A DNA stretch of 59,017 nt, taken from the NCBI GenBank assembly GCA_049976205.1, contig JBMFIR010000005.1:1-59017 (forward strand), given 5' to 3'. Numbering within the stretch: the first letter of the stretch is position 1; each line of letters starts with the position of its first letter. Both the position numbers and the translations under genes were made by a program. The DNA is from WYEN01 sp049976205. GTDB taxonomy: Archaea > Thermoproteota > Thermoprotei_A > Sulfolobales > AG1. Below the pieces are notes generated by a model. That model was not told the origin of the DNA and did no database searches. It saw nothing but the letters and a program-made list of their open reading frames with translations. Below, one piece after another: positions 7,696 through 16,748 of the stretch.

Positions 7696-9960
7696 CTATA
7701 TATATGAGCTTCTGATGAGTTTCTCAATAGCACTCTCATATTTCTTATCGATTTCACCATGGAGACTTGGTTTAATGATCTTTAGAGCTCTTAGGAAGTA
7801 CTCCATTGAGACTGGTCTAACCTCTAGTCTCTCTCGTAGAGCCAGTAAAACTGCTTCTCTCACAAGAGCCTCCAGATCAGCGCCACTATAACCCTCAGTC
7901 ATCTCAGCTAACTTAGTCAAATCAACATCTTCAGCTAAGGGCACTTTTCTAGTGTGGATCTTAAGAATCTCTAGTCTAGCGTTTTTATCAGGAGGTGGAA
8001 CATATATGACTCTATCGAATCTGCCTGGTCTCAACAAAGCAGGATCTACTAAATCAGGCCTGTTAGTAGCTGCTATAACAACAACTCCTCTTAATGGTTT
8101 GATCCCGTCTAGCTCTGTTAACAATTGATTAACTATTCTATCAGTTACTCCTGAAACATCGTGTCCCCTAATAGGTGCTATAGCGTCAATCTCGTCAAAG
8201 AACACTATTACCGGAGCCACCATACGAGCTCTTCTAAAAATCTCTCTAATAGCCTTCTCGCTTTCACCAACCCACTTACTCAAGATCTCTGGGCCATTAA
8301 CCGCAATGAAGTTTGCTTCACTCTCTGTAGCCGCAGCTTTAGCTAGTAATGTTTTTCCCACACCAGGTGGTCCGTATAGAAGTATTCCCTTAGGAGGTCT
8401 AATACCCATTTTCTCAAACACGTGTGGGTATTTAAGAGGCCACTCAACAGCTTCTCTTAATTGCTGTTTAACATTCTCAAGGCCTCCAACATCGCTCCAC
8501 CTAACCTCTGGGACTTCGACAAATACCTCCCTGATAAGTGTTGGTTGAACACTATTCATGGCATGGAGGAAATCTTTCATCTCAACCTTTAATTGAGATA
8601 GTTTATCAGGAGGTATAGGCTTTGAGAGATCTATAGCTTGATCTTTAATGAATCTTCTTAGAGCACTCATAGCGGCTTCTTTGACTAGAGCAGCGATATC
8701 AGCTCCTGTATAGCCGTGTGTCATATCAGCTAATTTGTCAAGATCTACATCTTCAGCTAAAGGAACGTTTCTTGTATGAACAGCTAATATCTCTCTTCTA
8801 GCTCTGCGATCAGGCGGTGGAATCTCTATTTCTCTATCAAACCTTCCAGGTCTCCTAAGAGCAGGATCTATAGCCTCAATCCTATTGGTTGCGCCGATCA
8901 CAACAACCCTTCCTCTACTCTGCAAACCGTCCATTAGGGTCAGTAGCTGAGCAACGACTCTTTTCTCAACCTCTCCAACAACCTCGCTACGTTTAGGTGC
9001 TATAGCATCTATCTCATCAATGAATATTATTGCTGGAGCATTCTCTTGAGCTTTCTTAAAGACTTCTCTTAATCTCTCCTCAGATTCTCCATAGAACTTA
9101 CTCATTATCTCTGGACCATTTATCGCTATGAAGTAGGCACCTACCTCATTCGCTAAAGCCTTTGCCAGTAATGTTTTTCCCACACCAGGTGGTCCGTATA
9201 GAAGTATTCCCTTAGGAGGCTCAATACCTAGATGTCTAAAGATCTCGGGATGTCTCATGGGAAGCTCTACGATTTCTCTTAATCTCTCTTTAACTTCCTC
9301 AAGATCTCCGATATCTTCCCAAGAAACCTTCGGGATCCCTTCTAAGGCTCTCTTAATTTCTTCGATAGGTTCGTATTTGACTGTGATCTCTGTTTCATCA
9401 GTTACATAAACAACATTCGAAGGTGATGTAGTCCTCACAAAGAATTTGATTGGTCTACCATATATAGGTTGTATAAATACTCCGATGATCTCTCCCCTTG
9501 CAATTGGTTTATTAACAAGTTGCTGCCTTATATACGTATTATATTGATTTAAGGTCTCAGCGAATCCTTTCATATAATCCTGTGTAGGAGTTATAAATGG
9601 CACAATATAGATATCCTCAGGCGTCTCCATAGGAATCAAAATAATTCTATCAGCAGGTGAAATCTTAGTCTCTGGAAAGATTGACACGATGTCTCCAACA
9701 CCTACCTCGAGAGTCTCTCTTATATAACCATCGATTCTTATAATATTTCTATCCTCATCCTCCGGGTATCCCGGCATTGCTTGAGCATACGCTACAGAGC
9801 CTTTACCACTTCTTATCCCAATAAAATCACCAGGCTCTAAACCGATTTCTTTCATGACCCTTCTAGGGATCCTGGCATATTTCTTAGCAACATCTCGAGG
9901 TTTAGCCGTCTCTACTGCAAGCTCTATTTCTCTTCTAGCCAAGTCTTTTTTTGAGCTCAT
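7696..9960 (-). CDS. cdc48: Cdc48/VAT-type AAA+ ATPase
   Basis: This is a hexameric unfoldase that extracts and unfolds proteins for the proteasome. It has an N-terminal double-psi barrel and Cdc48-N2 domain (residues ~20-190), then two AAA modules, each with Walker A GPPGVGKTLLAKA (about 257 and 533), Walker B FIDEIDAIAP or FFDEIDAIAP, and ATNR/RPGRFDR sensor and arginine-finger blocks. I start at ATG 9960 (MSSKKDL) because GAGGGAAG lies just upstream and homologues begin there; the 24 extra codons to 10032 look non-coding. With the start at 9960 it has 754 residues, the family norm. Confidence 0.97.
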   Translation of the reverse strand: MSSKKDLARREIELAVETAKPRDVAKKYARIPRRVMKEIGLEPGDFIGIRSGKGSVAYAQAMPGYPEDEDRNIIRIDGYIRETLEVGVGDIVSIFPETKISPADRIILIPMETPEDIYIVPFITPTQDYMKGFAETLNQYNTYIRQQLVNKPIARGEIIGVFIQPIYGRPIKFFVRTTSPSNVVYVTDETEITVKYEPIEEIKRALEGIPKVSWEDIGDLEEVKERLREIVELPMRHPEIFRHLGIEPPKGILLYGPPGVGKTLLAKALANEVGAYFIAINGPEIMSKFYGESEERLREVFKKAQENAPAIIFIDEIDAIAPKRSEVVGEVEKRVVAQLLTLMDGLQSRGRVVVIGATNRIEAIDPALRRPGRFDREIEIPPPDRRARREILAVHTRNVPLAEDVDLDKLADMTHGYTGADIAALVKEAAMSALRRFIKDQAIDLSKPIPPDKLSQLKVEMKDFLHAMNSVQPTLIREVFVEVPEVRWSDVGGLENVKQQLREAVEWPLKYPHVFEKMGIRPPKGILLYGPPGVGKTLLAKAAATESEANFIAVNGPEILSKWVGESEKAIREIFRRARMVAPVIVFFDEIDAIAPIRGHDVSGVTDRIVNQLLTELDGIKPLRGVVVIAATNRPDLVDPALLRPGRFDRVIYVPPPDKNARLEILKIHTRKVPLAEDVDLTKLAEMTEGYSGADLEALVREAVLLALRERLEVRPVSMEYFLRALKIIKPSLHGEIDKKYESAIEKLIRSSYI

Positions 9961-10060
9961 TGACTTCCCTCTAATAAATATTTTTAATGAAAGTCTTAAG
10001 ACATTATATGTAAATATAAAGTACCTGAGCATAAAAAATATTTAGATTTATAAAGAGATC

Positions 10061-11224
10061 TTATATGATCTTTATGTATTCCTCATTAACTAAGAGTCTC
10101 AGTGATTCCGGGCCTCCTCTCTTAGCTATACTAAGATAAATATTTCCAGAATTCTCAGTATTAATCCATTCTGATCGAAGACCTATAAATCTTGCTTTCT
10201 CACCCTCTTCAATAACATTTCTTATACCAAAGATCTCTGCATTATTAATCGTAGAGATCTTAAGAATCTCTCTAGGATCCAGTAACAGATCTTGGATCCT
10301 CAATAACTCAGTAAGGAACTCAATCTCTCTCCACATGTCTGGCTTAATCCAACCTGAGTTATCAGTACCTAATCCCAAAGTAACTTCAGCACTAAATATA
10401 TTTCTAAGATCGGCTATACCTGATCCAAACCACATATTACTTCTTGGACACAGAATAAGTGCTATACCTCTCTCTTTCAAAATATACAGATCTTCGGTAG
10501 ATAAATAAATACCGTGCACAATGGCTTTAAGTCTTCTCAGATCTTTAATTAACTCAAAATCTTTCTCTTCTCTCACGTCTTTTGTCTCAGCCACATGGGA
10601 AATTATCCATAACTCTTTTGTCTCAGCTATAGAGTCTATCTTCTTAAGATTTTCAAGGCTATAGTAATGAGGCGATGAGATACCGATCCATTTAGTGTAT
10701 CTTGAGGCTTCGTAAATTTCTGCCAGATCCAAAGAATTATCACGTTGTAATGTGGGCATGTAGGATGGTATGTAAATAATTCCTCCTCTAATTTTTTCAG
10801 CGGCTTTTAAACCGTAGGTAAGCCCTCTTAAACCATTTTCTCTAAAATCATTAATTATCAAAACACCTGATTCGAGTGATAATTCTAGGCTTCTTTTTAT
10901 AAAATTCTCTGTATATTCCTCATAGATGCTTAGTAAACGATATTTTAAACCATATGGCTCCCCAACCACTGAGTCTATATCTAGATCCCATCCAAGTTCC
11001 TCAAAACCTATATCAGCAGTGTGTATATGAGCATTAACTAGTGGAGGCATAACAACACCTCTTCTTAGAGATATTTTCTTTGTGGAAGAGTCTGTAGAGA
11101 AACCTGATAAACCTATACTCTTTATTTCTCCGTCTTCTACATAAATAGAAGTGTTTCTCCGGATCTCTAGTTCTTCACCTACGAGAGCTATATCTGCTTC
11201 AATTAGGTACTTCATAAGAGACAC
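10061..11224 (-). CDS. amidohydrolase (cytosine deaminase/chlorohydrolase-like)
   Basis: This is a metal-dependent amidohydrolase of the TIM-barrel superfamily. The metal ligands are visible as H-x-H in NAHIHTAD near residue 65, a histidine in IISHVAETKD, another in AIVHGIYLS, and the catalytic aspartate in LGLGTDNSGW. This arrangement fits the aminohydrolase branch that deaminates cytosine, guanine, S-adenosylhomocysteine or similar compounds. The substrate cannot be told. The first codon is GTG at 11224; ATG at 11215 is equally possible. It lies between cdc48 and the Nip7-like gene on the same strand, with about 50-100 bases on each side. Confidence 0.75.
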   Translation of the reverse strand: MSLMKYLIEADIALVGEELEIRRNTSIYVEDGEIKSIGLSGFSTDSSTKKISLRRGVVMPPLVNAHIHTADIGFEELGWDLDIDSVVGEPYGLKYRLLSIYEEYTENFIKRSLELSLESGVLIINDFRENGLRGLTYGLKAAEKIRGGIIYIPSYMPTLQRDNSLDLAEIYEASRYTKWIGISSPHYYSLENLKKIDSIAETKELWIISHVAETKDVREEKDFELIKDLRRLKAIVHGIYLSTEDLYILKERGIALILCPRSNMWFGSGIADLRNIFSAEVTLGLGTDNSGWIKPDMWREIEFLTELLRIQDLLLDPREILKISTINNAEIFGIRNVIEEGEKARFIGLRSEWINTENSGNIYLSIAKRGGPESLRLLVNEEYIKII

Positions 11225-11278
11225 TCTATGAAGAAATTCTCTATCTCAAAGAAAAAGATATTGATTTCCACTAAGAGA

Positions 11279-11887
11279 TTACTCAACATGCTCTTTCTGC
11301 TCTCTTAGAAAGAATCCTAAGTCAAATTCATTATAAACCACAGGCTTGAGACGAAAGTCTGTTTTATTAATCCACTCTTTAATCTCTTCGAGATCCGCTG
11401 CCGCTATACCAACCCCGATAACTCTCATATCATATTTGTCAATGACTCCTACAACATAACCTCTCTTAAAAGGTTCATAGATCCTATGAATACTTTCATA
11501 AAGTAAATCATTGCCATATAAAAAAGCTTTAACACCTTTCTCCTTCGCTACAATGGCTCCTCGAATTCTTCTACTTAATAAGTATAGCTCTTCAAGGAAT
11601 TGAGGTGATGGTATAAATCTGTTTTCTCTAACAAATCCTATGAATAGACCTAGAGAAATAATTTTGATCCTTTTACTAACCAGCGTCTCATTAATATAAT
11701 CTAGAAAATTTTTGCTGATTGCGTAAAGTTCTCTATATTTATTCTCTAGGTAAACTAATCTTTTGTTGCTGAAAAAAGATTCTAGTGTGTACATGTCGAA
11801 GATTTTTTCAAAGTACTCTTTTAATGGTTTAAACTCAGCTGGTTTATTAATAATAATGAAATTTCCTATCTCTTTTTCAGAAGACAT
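11279..11887 (-). CDS. Nip7-like PUA-domain RNA-binding protein
   Basis: The C-terminal half resembles the PUA-containing Nip7 family: KAFLYGNDLLYESIHRI matches the characteristic FLYGN block, followed by YVVGVID and VIGVGIAAADL. The N-terminal half (FVRENRFIPSPQFLEEL) also fits Nip7. In eukaryotes Nip7 acts in 60S and 18S ribosome biogenesis; in Archaea it binds U/A-rich RNA. The start overlaps the upstream methyltransferase gene by 22 bases, so the two are translationally coupled. A shared substrate is likely, by analogy with RNA m5C methyltransferases such as NSUN6 that carry a PUA domain. Confidence 0.7.
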   Translation of the reverse strand: MSSEKEIGNFIIINKPAEFKPLKEYFEKIFDMYTLESFFSNKRLVYLENKYRELYAISKNFLDYINETLVSKRIKIISLGLFIGFVRENRFIPSPQFLEELYLLSRRIRGAIVAKEKGVKAFLYGNDLLYESIHRIYEPFKRGYVVGVIDKYDMRVIGVGIAAADLEEIKEWINKTDFRLKPVVYNEFDLGFFLREQKEHVE

Positions 11888-12894
11888 ATAAAGTAGCCCT
11901 CCATAAAATGCTTATGAGGCCAAACTCTCACACACTTTTGCACCTCGGGGTTAAATTCGTATCCCAGAAATTTTTCGACGCCTTTTGACCAGAGATTATT
12001 AGGAAGAGCAATGATTTCTATATTCTCTCTATAAAAATCCAAGATCTTTGATATCACATATTCATTCTCCTCGGGAGCTATGGAGCATGTAATGTACGCG
12101 ATCAAACCACCTGGGGCGAGAGCTTCAATTGATGATGAGAGGATCTCTATTTCTCGAGAGACTAATTTAGCTAGTGTCAAGTAATCTGTTTTGGTTTTTC
12201 GCCCCGGATCAAACATTATAGCGCCCTCAGCACTGCATGGAGCATCTATCAGGATCTTAGGTATCTCGTTTTTGAAGATTTCGTGGGTTTTTCTAGCATC
12301 AAACTTCGTTATGATATAGCTCTTAAAACCCATCCTAATTAAATTGAATTTGAGAGCCACTAATCTCTCTGTAGATATATCATTAGCTATTACCATACCC
12401 TCATCTTTCATTTCGAGAAGCATATGCACAGTCTTACCTCCAGGCGCAGCACAGGAATCTAGCACATAATCACCTGGCAATGGTCTAAATAATACTACAG
12501 GTATTAATGAGGCGGTATCTCTATAGAGATAATAACAGCCTTTCATGTATTCGTGAGTGGCTCCAATAGATGGTTTTTGAGGTTTTCTTAAAACCACGTA
12601 GGAGTACCTAGCCCACTCTACTGATTTTAGGACGAAACCCTGTCTCTCCAAAGAATCGATTACTTTATTACAGTGACATCTTAGATCATTACATCTTATA
12701 CTATGCTTAAAAAGTTCGCTTCTCTCAAAAATATCTAATAGATTTAAAGTCTCGTCGAGGCCGAGAATATCAATATATCTAGCTATCATATAGGGTTGAT
12801 ATCCATACTTAGAAGCTATACTCTTAATACTGTCATTGATATTTAATTTACTTTCAAATACATTAAGTATCTCAGTATAATTGATCTTGAGCAT
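11866..12894 (-). CDS. RNA m5C methyltransferase (NOL1/NOP2/NSUN family)
   Basis: This SAM-dependent cytosine-5 methyltransferase acts on rRNA or tRNA. Visible motifs are the SAM loop DSCAAPGGKTVHML, the proline-cysteine motif ILIDAPCSAEG (general catalysis) and the nucleophile motif YITCSIAPEEN. The N-terminal ~115 residues contain a cysteine/histidine-rich patch (RCNDLRCHCNKV), unusual in my experience of the family, which could bind zinc. The length is 342 residues. The gene directly follows tRNA-Ala on the minus strand and overlaps the Nip7-like gene. Whether it modifies tRNA or rRNA cannot be decided here. Confidence 0.9.
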   Translation of the reverse strand: MLKINYTEILNVFESKLNINDSIKSIASKYGYQPYMIARYIDILGLDETLNLLDIFERSELFKHSIRCNDLRCHCNKVIDSLERQGFVLKSVEWARYSYVVLRKPQKPSIGATHEYMKGCYYLYRDTASLIPVVLFRPLPGDYVLDSCAAPGGKTVHMLLEMKDEGMVIANDISTERLVALKFNLIRMGFKSYIITKFDARKTHEIFKNEIPKILIDAPCSAEGAIMFDPGRKTKTDYLTLAKLVSREIEILSSSIEALAPGGLIAYITCSIAPEENEYVISKILDFYRENIEIIALPNNLWSKGVEKFLGYEFNPEVQKCVRVWPHKHFMEGYFICLLKKR

Positions 12895-12910
12895 TTGAAA
12901 GACCTCTAAG

Positions 12911-12937
12911 CAACTCTCTTATTGATTAAGAGAGTTG
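12911..12937. repeat. 11-bp inverted repeat between tRNA-Ala and the m5C methyltransferase gene
   Basis: CAACTCTCTTA (12911-12921) and TAAGAGAGTTG (12927-12937) are perfectly complementary around a 5-base loop. The hairpin starts 12 bases after the 3' end of tRNA-Ala and ends 17 bases before the methyltransferase start codon, both on the minus strand. It could be a tRNA trailer or processing signal, a terminator, or a structure in the mRNA leader. There is no T-tract that would favour one of these. Confidence 0.6.
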
Positions 12938-12948
12938 ATACAACAAGG

Positions 12949-13022
<74 letters not shown>

Positions 13023-13050
13023 CATAATAAATCTTTATTAAAGAGACTTT

Positions 13051-13668
13051 TTATCTATTTTCAATATACTCGTTTCTTAAGTATTGATCAAATGTTATTA
13101 TTACCTCTCTCGCTGAACTTGTCAAATAATCAATTAATTCTTTTGGAATAATGATCCTGTTGGTCTCTTTATCGAGCGGATATGCGTAAGGTAGATATAT
13201 TTCGTATTCAACAGATCCTCTAAAAAAAATTCTTACTCCATAGGCTATAGGTATCTCCTCCAGTCTTCTTCCCCTAAGAATTTGAGTAAGAATATATACT
13301 GCGCCATCAATACTAAATTGTTTCTTACCTATATTCCTTTTCGTTGCCTCAGGAAATTTGTCAGATAATAATTTTTTTGTTCTACCTCTAGGCGGGTGAT
13401 CGCCTAAGATCCCTCCAATCACAAAATATCTATACGACTTAGCTTCCTCAGGTGTTAACGTTATCTCTGCCTGAGGATCTAATATCACAACGTTTCTCGG
13501 ATTTATGATCTCATAAAATCTCTTGTTAGTGCTGGGAAGATCTTTTGTTTTGATACCAGTAAAAAGTATAGGGATATTAGTTTTCTTAGCATGTTCATAA
13601 GCGCTTCTATACTCTATCAATATCCAAGGCCCCATAAATTCTTCTAAATGTTCTACGATGATTAACAT
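13051..13668 (-). CDS. SPOUT methyltransferase of the Sfm1 family
   Basis: The protein matches yeast Sfm1 (YOR021C), a SPOUT-fold protein-arginine methyltransferase acting on ribosomal protein uS3. The N-terminus LIIVEHLEE corresponds to KYIIEHMEE, and the core FVIGGILGDHPPRGRTKKL is nearly the same as in Sfm1. It is annotated in Archaea as a predicted SAM-dependent RNA methyltransferase. By alignment with Sfm1 the start should be the ATG at 13668; ATGs at 13680 and 13686 are in frame, and a TATA-like CTTTTAAATTT near 13709 would allow any of them. Whether the archaeal substrate is protein or RNA is open. Confidence 0.8.
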   Translation of the reverse strand: MLIIVEHLEEFMGPWILIEYRSAYEHAKKTNIPILFTGIKTKDLPSTNKRFYEIINPRNVVILDPQAEITLTPEEAKSYRYFVIGGILGDHPPRGRTKKLLSDKFPEATKRNIGKKQFSIDGAVYILTQILRGRRLEEIPIAYGVRIFFRGSVEYEIYLPYAYPLDKETNRIIIPKELIDYLTSSAREVIITFDQYLRNEYIENR

Positions 13669-13737
13669 GTTTAAATACATATCCAAAGAATTGAAAAAAG
13701 AAGAAATTTAAAAGTTCTTTGATCACGAATTTAATTT

Positions 13738-14976
13738 TTATTTTAATAGTCCTTCTTTCTCGATAAGCTTATCTAGGTTCTTTTTAACAGCTTCAATAAA
13801 TTCCTCAGTTGACACAACAGCGTTGATAGGCGGCTCAGCGACTCTGGCAACATCTTGGGTCATTATCTTATCATCCTCAATAGTCTTTTTAACAGCTGTC
13901 TCTAATAGCTCGGCGAATTTCATCAGATCTGTTAATCCATCTCTTTTACCTCTCTCTCTTAAGGCCCTTGTCCACGCAAATATTATAGCTGTTGGATTAG
14001 TAGACGTCTTCTCTCCTCTGAGATATCTGTAGTAGTGCCTCTGCACAGTACCGTGAGCTGCCTCAGACATGTAGTAGCCCTCTGGTGAGAATAACTCTGA
14101 GGTCATTAAGGCCAGGCTACCTGAGAAAGCTGAAGCCACCATATCTGAGATAACGTCACCGTCATAGTTTTTAGTAGCCCAAACAAATCCTCCCTCAGAT
14201 CTCATTACTCTAGAGTATGCATCATCAATTAGATAATACTCGTATTTCAAATTAGCTTTCTCGAATTCTTTTTTAAATTCCTCCTCATATATTCTATTAA
14301 ATATCTCTTTGAATCTTGCATCATAAACTTTAGATATCGTATCCTTTGTGGCGAACCATAGATCCAGTTTATTAAGTAATGCATATTTAAATGATGCGCG
14401 AGCGAAACTCTCGATAGACTTATCTAGATTGTGATAAGCCTGGAGAACCCCCGATCCTTGAAGGGTTGGTAATCTAATCCTAATTTCTTTACCGGATCGA
14501 GATCTATATATAACCTCCGCTTCTCCCGGCTCCTCAAATCTTATACCAATACCAGAGTATATGTCTCCGTAAGCGTGTCGAGCCACCACAATCGGCTTCT
14601 TCCAGAACCTTACGGCAGGTATTATGTTTCTGAGCATTATAGGCGCTCTAAATATTGTCCCATCAAGAATCTCTCTTATTGTAGCGTTTGGACTTCTCCA
14701 CTCCTTCTTAAGATTATACTCCTTTACTCTCTCGGCATTTGGTGTAATAGTCGCGCACTTAACTCCTACACCGTGTCTTTTAATAGCCTCTGCAGCTTCT
14801 ATGGTGACACGGTCATCTGTTTCGTCACGATGTTTAATATGAAGATCGTAATACTCGGTTTTTAGATCTATATAGGGATATAGTAGCTTTTCTTTAACCC
14901 ACGCCCACATAACACGTGTCATTTCATCTCCGTCTAACTCCACTAGTGGTTTATCCATGAGAATCTTTTTAGCCAA
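13738..14976 (-). CDS. icd: isocitrate dehydrogenase (NADP-type, eukaryote-like subfamily)
   Basis: This TCA-cycle enzyme oxidatively decarboxylates isocitrate to 2-oxoglutarate. The N-terminal PLVELDGDEMTRVMW and the block ITPNAERVKEYNLKKEWRSPNATIR (substrate serine and arginines) identify the homodimeric NADP-IDH subfamily rather than the E. coli-type enzyme. NYDGDVISDM and GTVQRHYYRY are further signatures. I start at TTG 14976 because GGTGG lies six bases upstream; ATG 14958 is the alternative. The frame stays open further upstream to 15138, but that part overlaps the glycosyltransferase gene and looks non-coding. Confidence 0.93.
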   Translation of the reverse strand: MAKKILMDKPLVELDGDEMTRVMWAWVKEKLLYPYIDLKTEYYDLHIKHRDETDDRVTIEAAEAIKRHGVGVKCATITPNAERVKEYNLKKEWRSPNATIREILDGTIFRAPIMLRNIIPAVRFWKKPIVVARHAYGDIYSGIGIRFEEPGEAEVIYRSRSGKEIRIRLPTLQGSGVLQAYHNLDKSIESFARASFKYALLNKLDLWFATKDTISKVYDARFKEIFNRIYEEEFKKEFEKANLKYEYYLIDDAYSRVMRSEGGFVWATKNYDGDVISDMVASAFSGSLALMTSELFSPEGYYMSEAAHGTVQRHYYRYLRGEKTSTNPTAIIFAWTRALRERGKRDGLTDLMKFAELLETAVKKTIEDDKIMTQDVARVAEPPINAVVSTEEFIEAVKKNLDKLIEKEGLLK

Positions 14977-15070
14977 TGTATGCCACCAAGATGTTATAGA
15001 ATATGATAGTTTAAAACTCTTTATAGATACTAAGGATCTATTTATGTGTTTAAGATATTTACTACAATCA

Positions 15071-16522
15071 TTATTTCCTGATATTTTCATAATATACAAA
15101 AATCGTGTATGTGTATGATGCAATAAACATTGCAACAAATAATATAGACAAGAAATGCCTCATTAAAAACATATTTATAGTCGATATAATCAATATCAAT
15201 AGTATGATCGTTTCTATAGAGATATCTGATAGAATAGAGAAATTCTTCTCCAGAGAACCCTTAGGCGTTACTCTGTAAGAATAAATTTTTCTCTTGAATA
15301 TTGCTCTTAATTGATTATACGCTATAAAGGGCGACAGTGAGGTTAATAGAGCACTTGAGGTCCCAAGCCATTTCATGCTTCTAAGCCCAACGTTTCCTCT
15401 CCTAGTGGTAATTATATAATAATGTGTGATCGCATAGAGAATAGATATCATGACCCATATTATTAAATAGGGAAGTATATTCGCTATAGGATCTGTGTCA
15501 GGTTTGATGAAAATATAGGCAATAGCATACGCTATAGGGGAGTAAGCTGTTAGGATAGTAGGTAAGTATTGAAATGCGTACAATAAGATCTCTAGTTTTT
15601 TATATAGTTTATCTCTTGCGGCCATTACAATACTAATACCTCTCAATCCTGCTTGAACTGCTCCAAAAGACCACCTACTCTGCTGAATCTTGAGAGCCAT
15701 ATATGTAGACGGAACCATGACTTTTACTACAGCAGTATCTTCGTAACATGTTTTCAGACCTTTGCTAAACATTTTCAAACCGATCCAGTAATCATCTTGA
15801 ACAATATCGTGTTCCAATAAGCCGATCCTGTCAAACACGTCTCTAGAAAATAATGTTCCGCTACCTAAAGGAACTATATAGAAACCCCAATATTCTCTTC
15901 CGTAGAATAATAAAGAGCTTATGAAATCTGTCGACGCGTTTAAGGCATCTCCTATTCTACTTTTAAAATAGCTGTACCCAATCCATCTACCAACCACAGC
16001 ATCACAGTTCTTGGTACGAGCCTTGCTATAAAGCTTTAGAAGAAAATCTTTTTCAGGAATACTGTCAGCATCAAGTATCAAAATAAAATCTCCATTACAC
16101 TTTTTAATAACATCATTAATAGCACCATTTCTACCACCTACAGGATTCTCGCGGAAATTAACCCAGACCTTAACCTTATATCTAGTACTTATATCAGTAG
16201 ATAGATCTTCAATACTCTTCCATCTTTCGACAGGATCATCGGACGCAATAATTATCTCAAGAGATTCCTTATCCCACTCTAATTCGGCTAACTTCTCAAG
16301 AGTTTTTCTCACAATATCTAGATCCTCGTTTTTAATAGGCACTATTATTGAGACCTTTGGATAGTTCTTTATGAAATGCGTAGTTAAGCTATAATACTGA
16401 TTATTATTATAATATTTATTTACTTTATTTCTTAACATAAAGCCTAAGCCATAGAATATGTGTAGACCCTGTATGAATGCAGATGAGAATAAAATAGATA
16501 CAGTCAGGATCTCTAAGATCAT
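15071..16522 (-). CDS. membrane glycosyltransferase, family 2 (cellulose-synthase-like)
   Basis: After an N-terminal membrane helix comes a GT-A domain with YPKVSIIVPIKNE, the nucleotide-sugar motif ILDADSIPE, the acceptor aspartates IVQDDYWIG and the processive-enzyme motif QQSRW. Four to five membrane helices follow. This is the architecture of processive GT2 enzymes (hyaluronan or cellulose synthase-like), so a cell-surface polysaccharide or glycolipid is the likely product. ATG 16522 is chosen because GGGAGTG precedes it; a TTG at 16540 is in frame. It is cotranscribed at most with icd downstream; no sugar-nucleotide genes adjoin. Confidence 0.85.
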   Translation of the reverse strand: MILEILTVSILFSSAFIQGLHIFYGLGFMLRNKVNKYYNNNQYYSLTTHFIKNYPKVSIIVPIKNEDLDIVRKTLEKLAELEWDKESLEIIIASDDPVERWKSIEDLSTDISTRYKVKVWVNFRENPVGGRNGAINDVIKKCNGDFILILDADSIPEKDFLLKLYSKARTKNCDAVVGRWIGYSYFKSRIGDALNASTDFISSLLFYGREYWGFYIVPLGSGTLFSRDVFDRIGLLEHDIVQDDYWIGLKMFSKGLKTCYEDTAVVKVMVPSTYMALKIQQSRWSFGAVQAGLRGISIVMAARDKLYKKLEILLYAFQYLPTILTAYSPIAYAIAYIFIKPDTDPIANILPYLIIWVMISILYAITHYYIITTRRGNVGLRSMKWLGTSSALLTSLSPFIAYNQLRAIFKRKIYSYRVTPKGSLEKNFSILSDISIETIILLILIISTINMFLMRHFLSILFVAMFIASYTYTIFVYYENIRK

Positions 16523-16748
16523 TATAATATACACTCCCAATCTAATTTAAATGATTTGAGGTAAAATATTAAATCTATAAATCCGTATGGATGTGGAATA
16601 GGACTTAAGATTATTTGAGATGAACTATTTGTGAATGAGAACTCGATAACTTTGACTTATATCTCCTACTTCTAGAATGAATATTATTGGTTCTGGCGAT
16701 CTTAGGAAGAGGCCATGTATAACTTTTAGCAGTAGGATCCTATGTTTT

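Noticed and set aside
9961..10032. 24-residue N-terminal extension of Cdc48
   Set aside because: The hydrophobic extension is not in the family, and GAGGGAAG stands before the inner ATG at 9960.
14977..15138. Long 5' extension of isocitrate dehydrogenase to 15138
   Set aside because: It overlaps the glycosyltransferase gene, has no family match, and a good ribosome site lies before the TTG at 14976.
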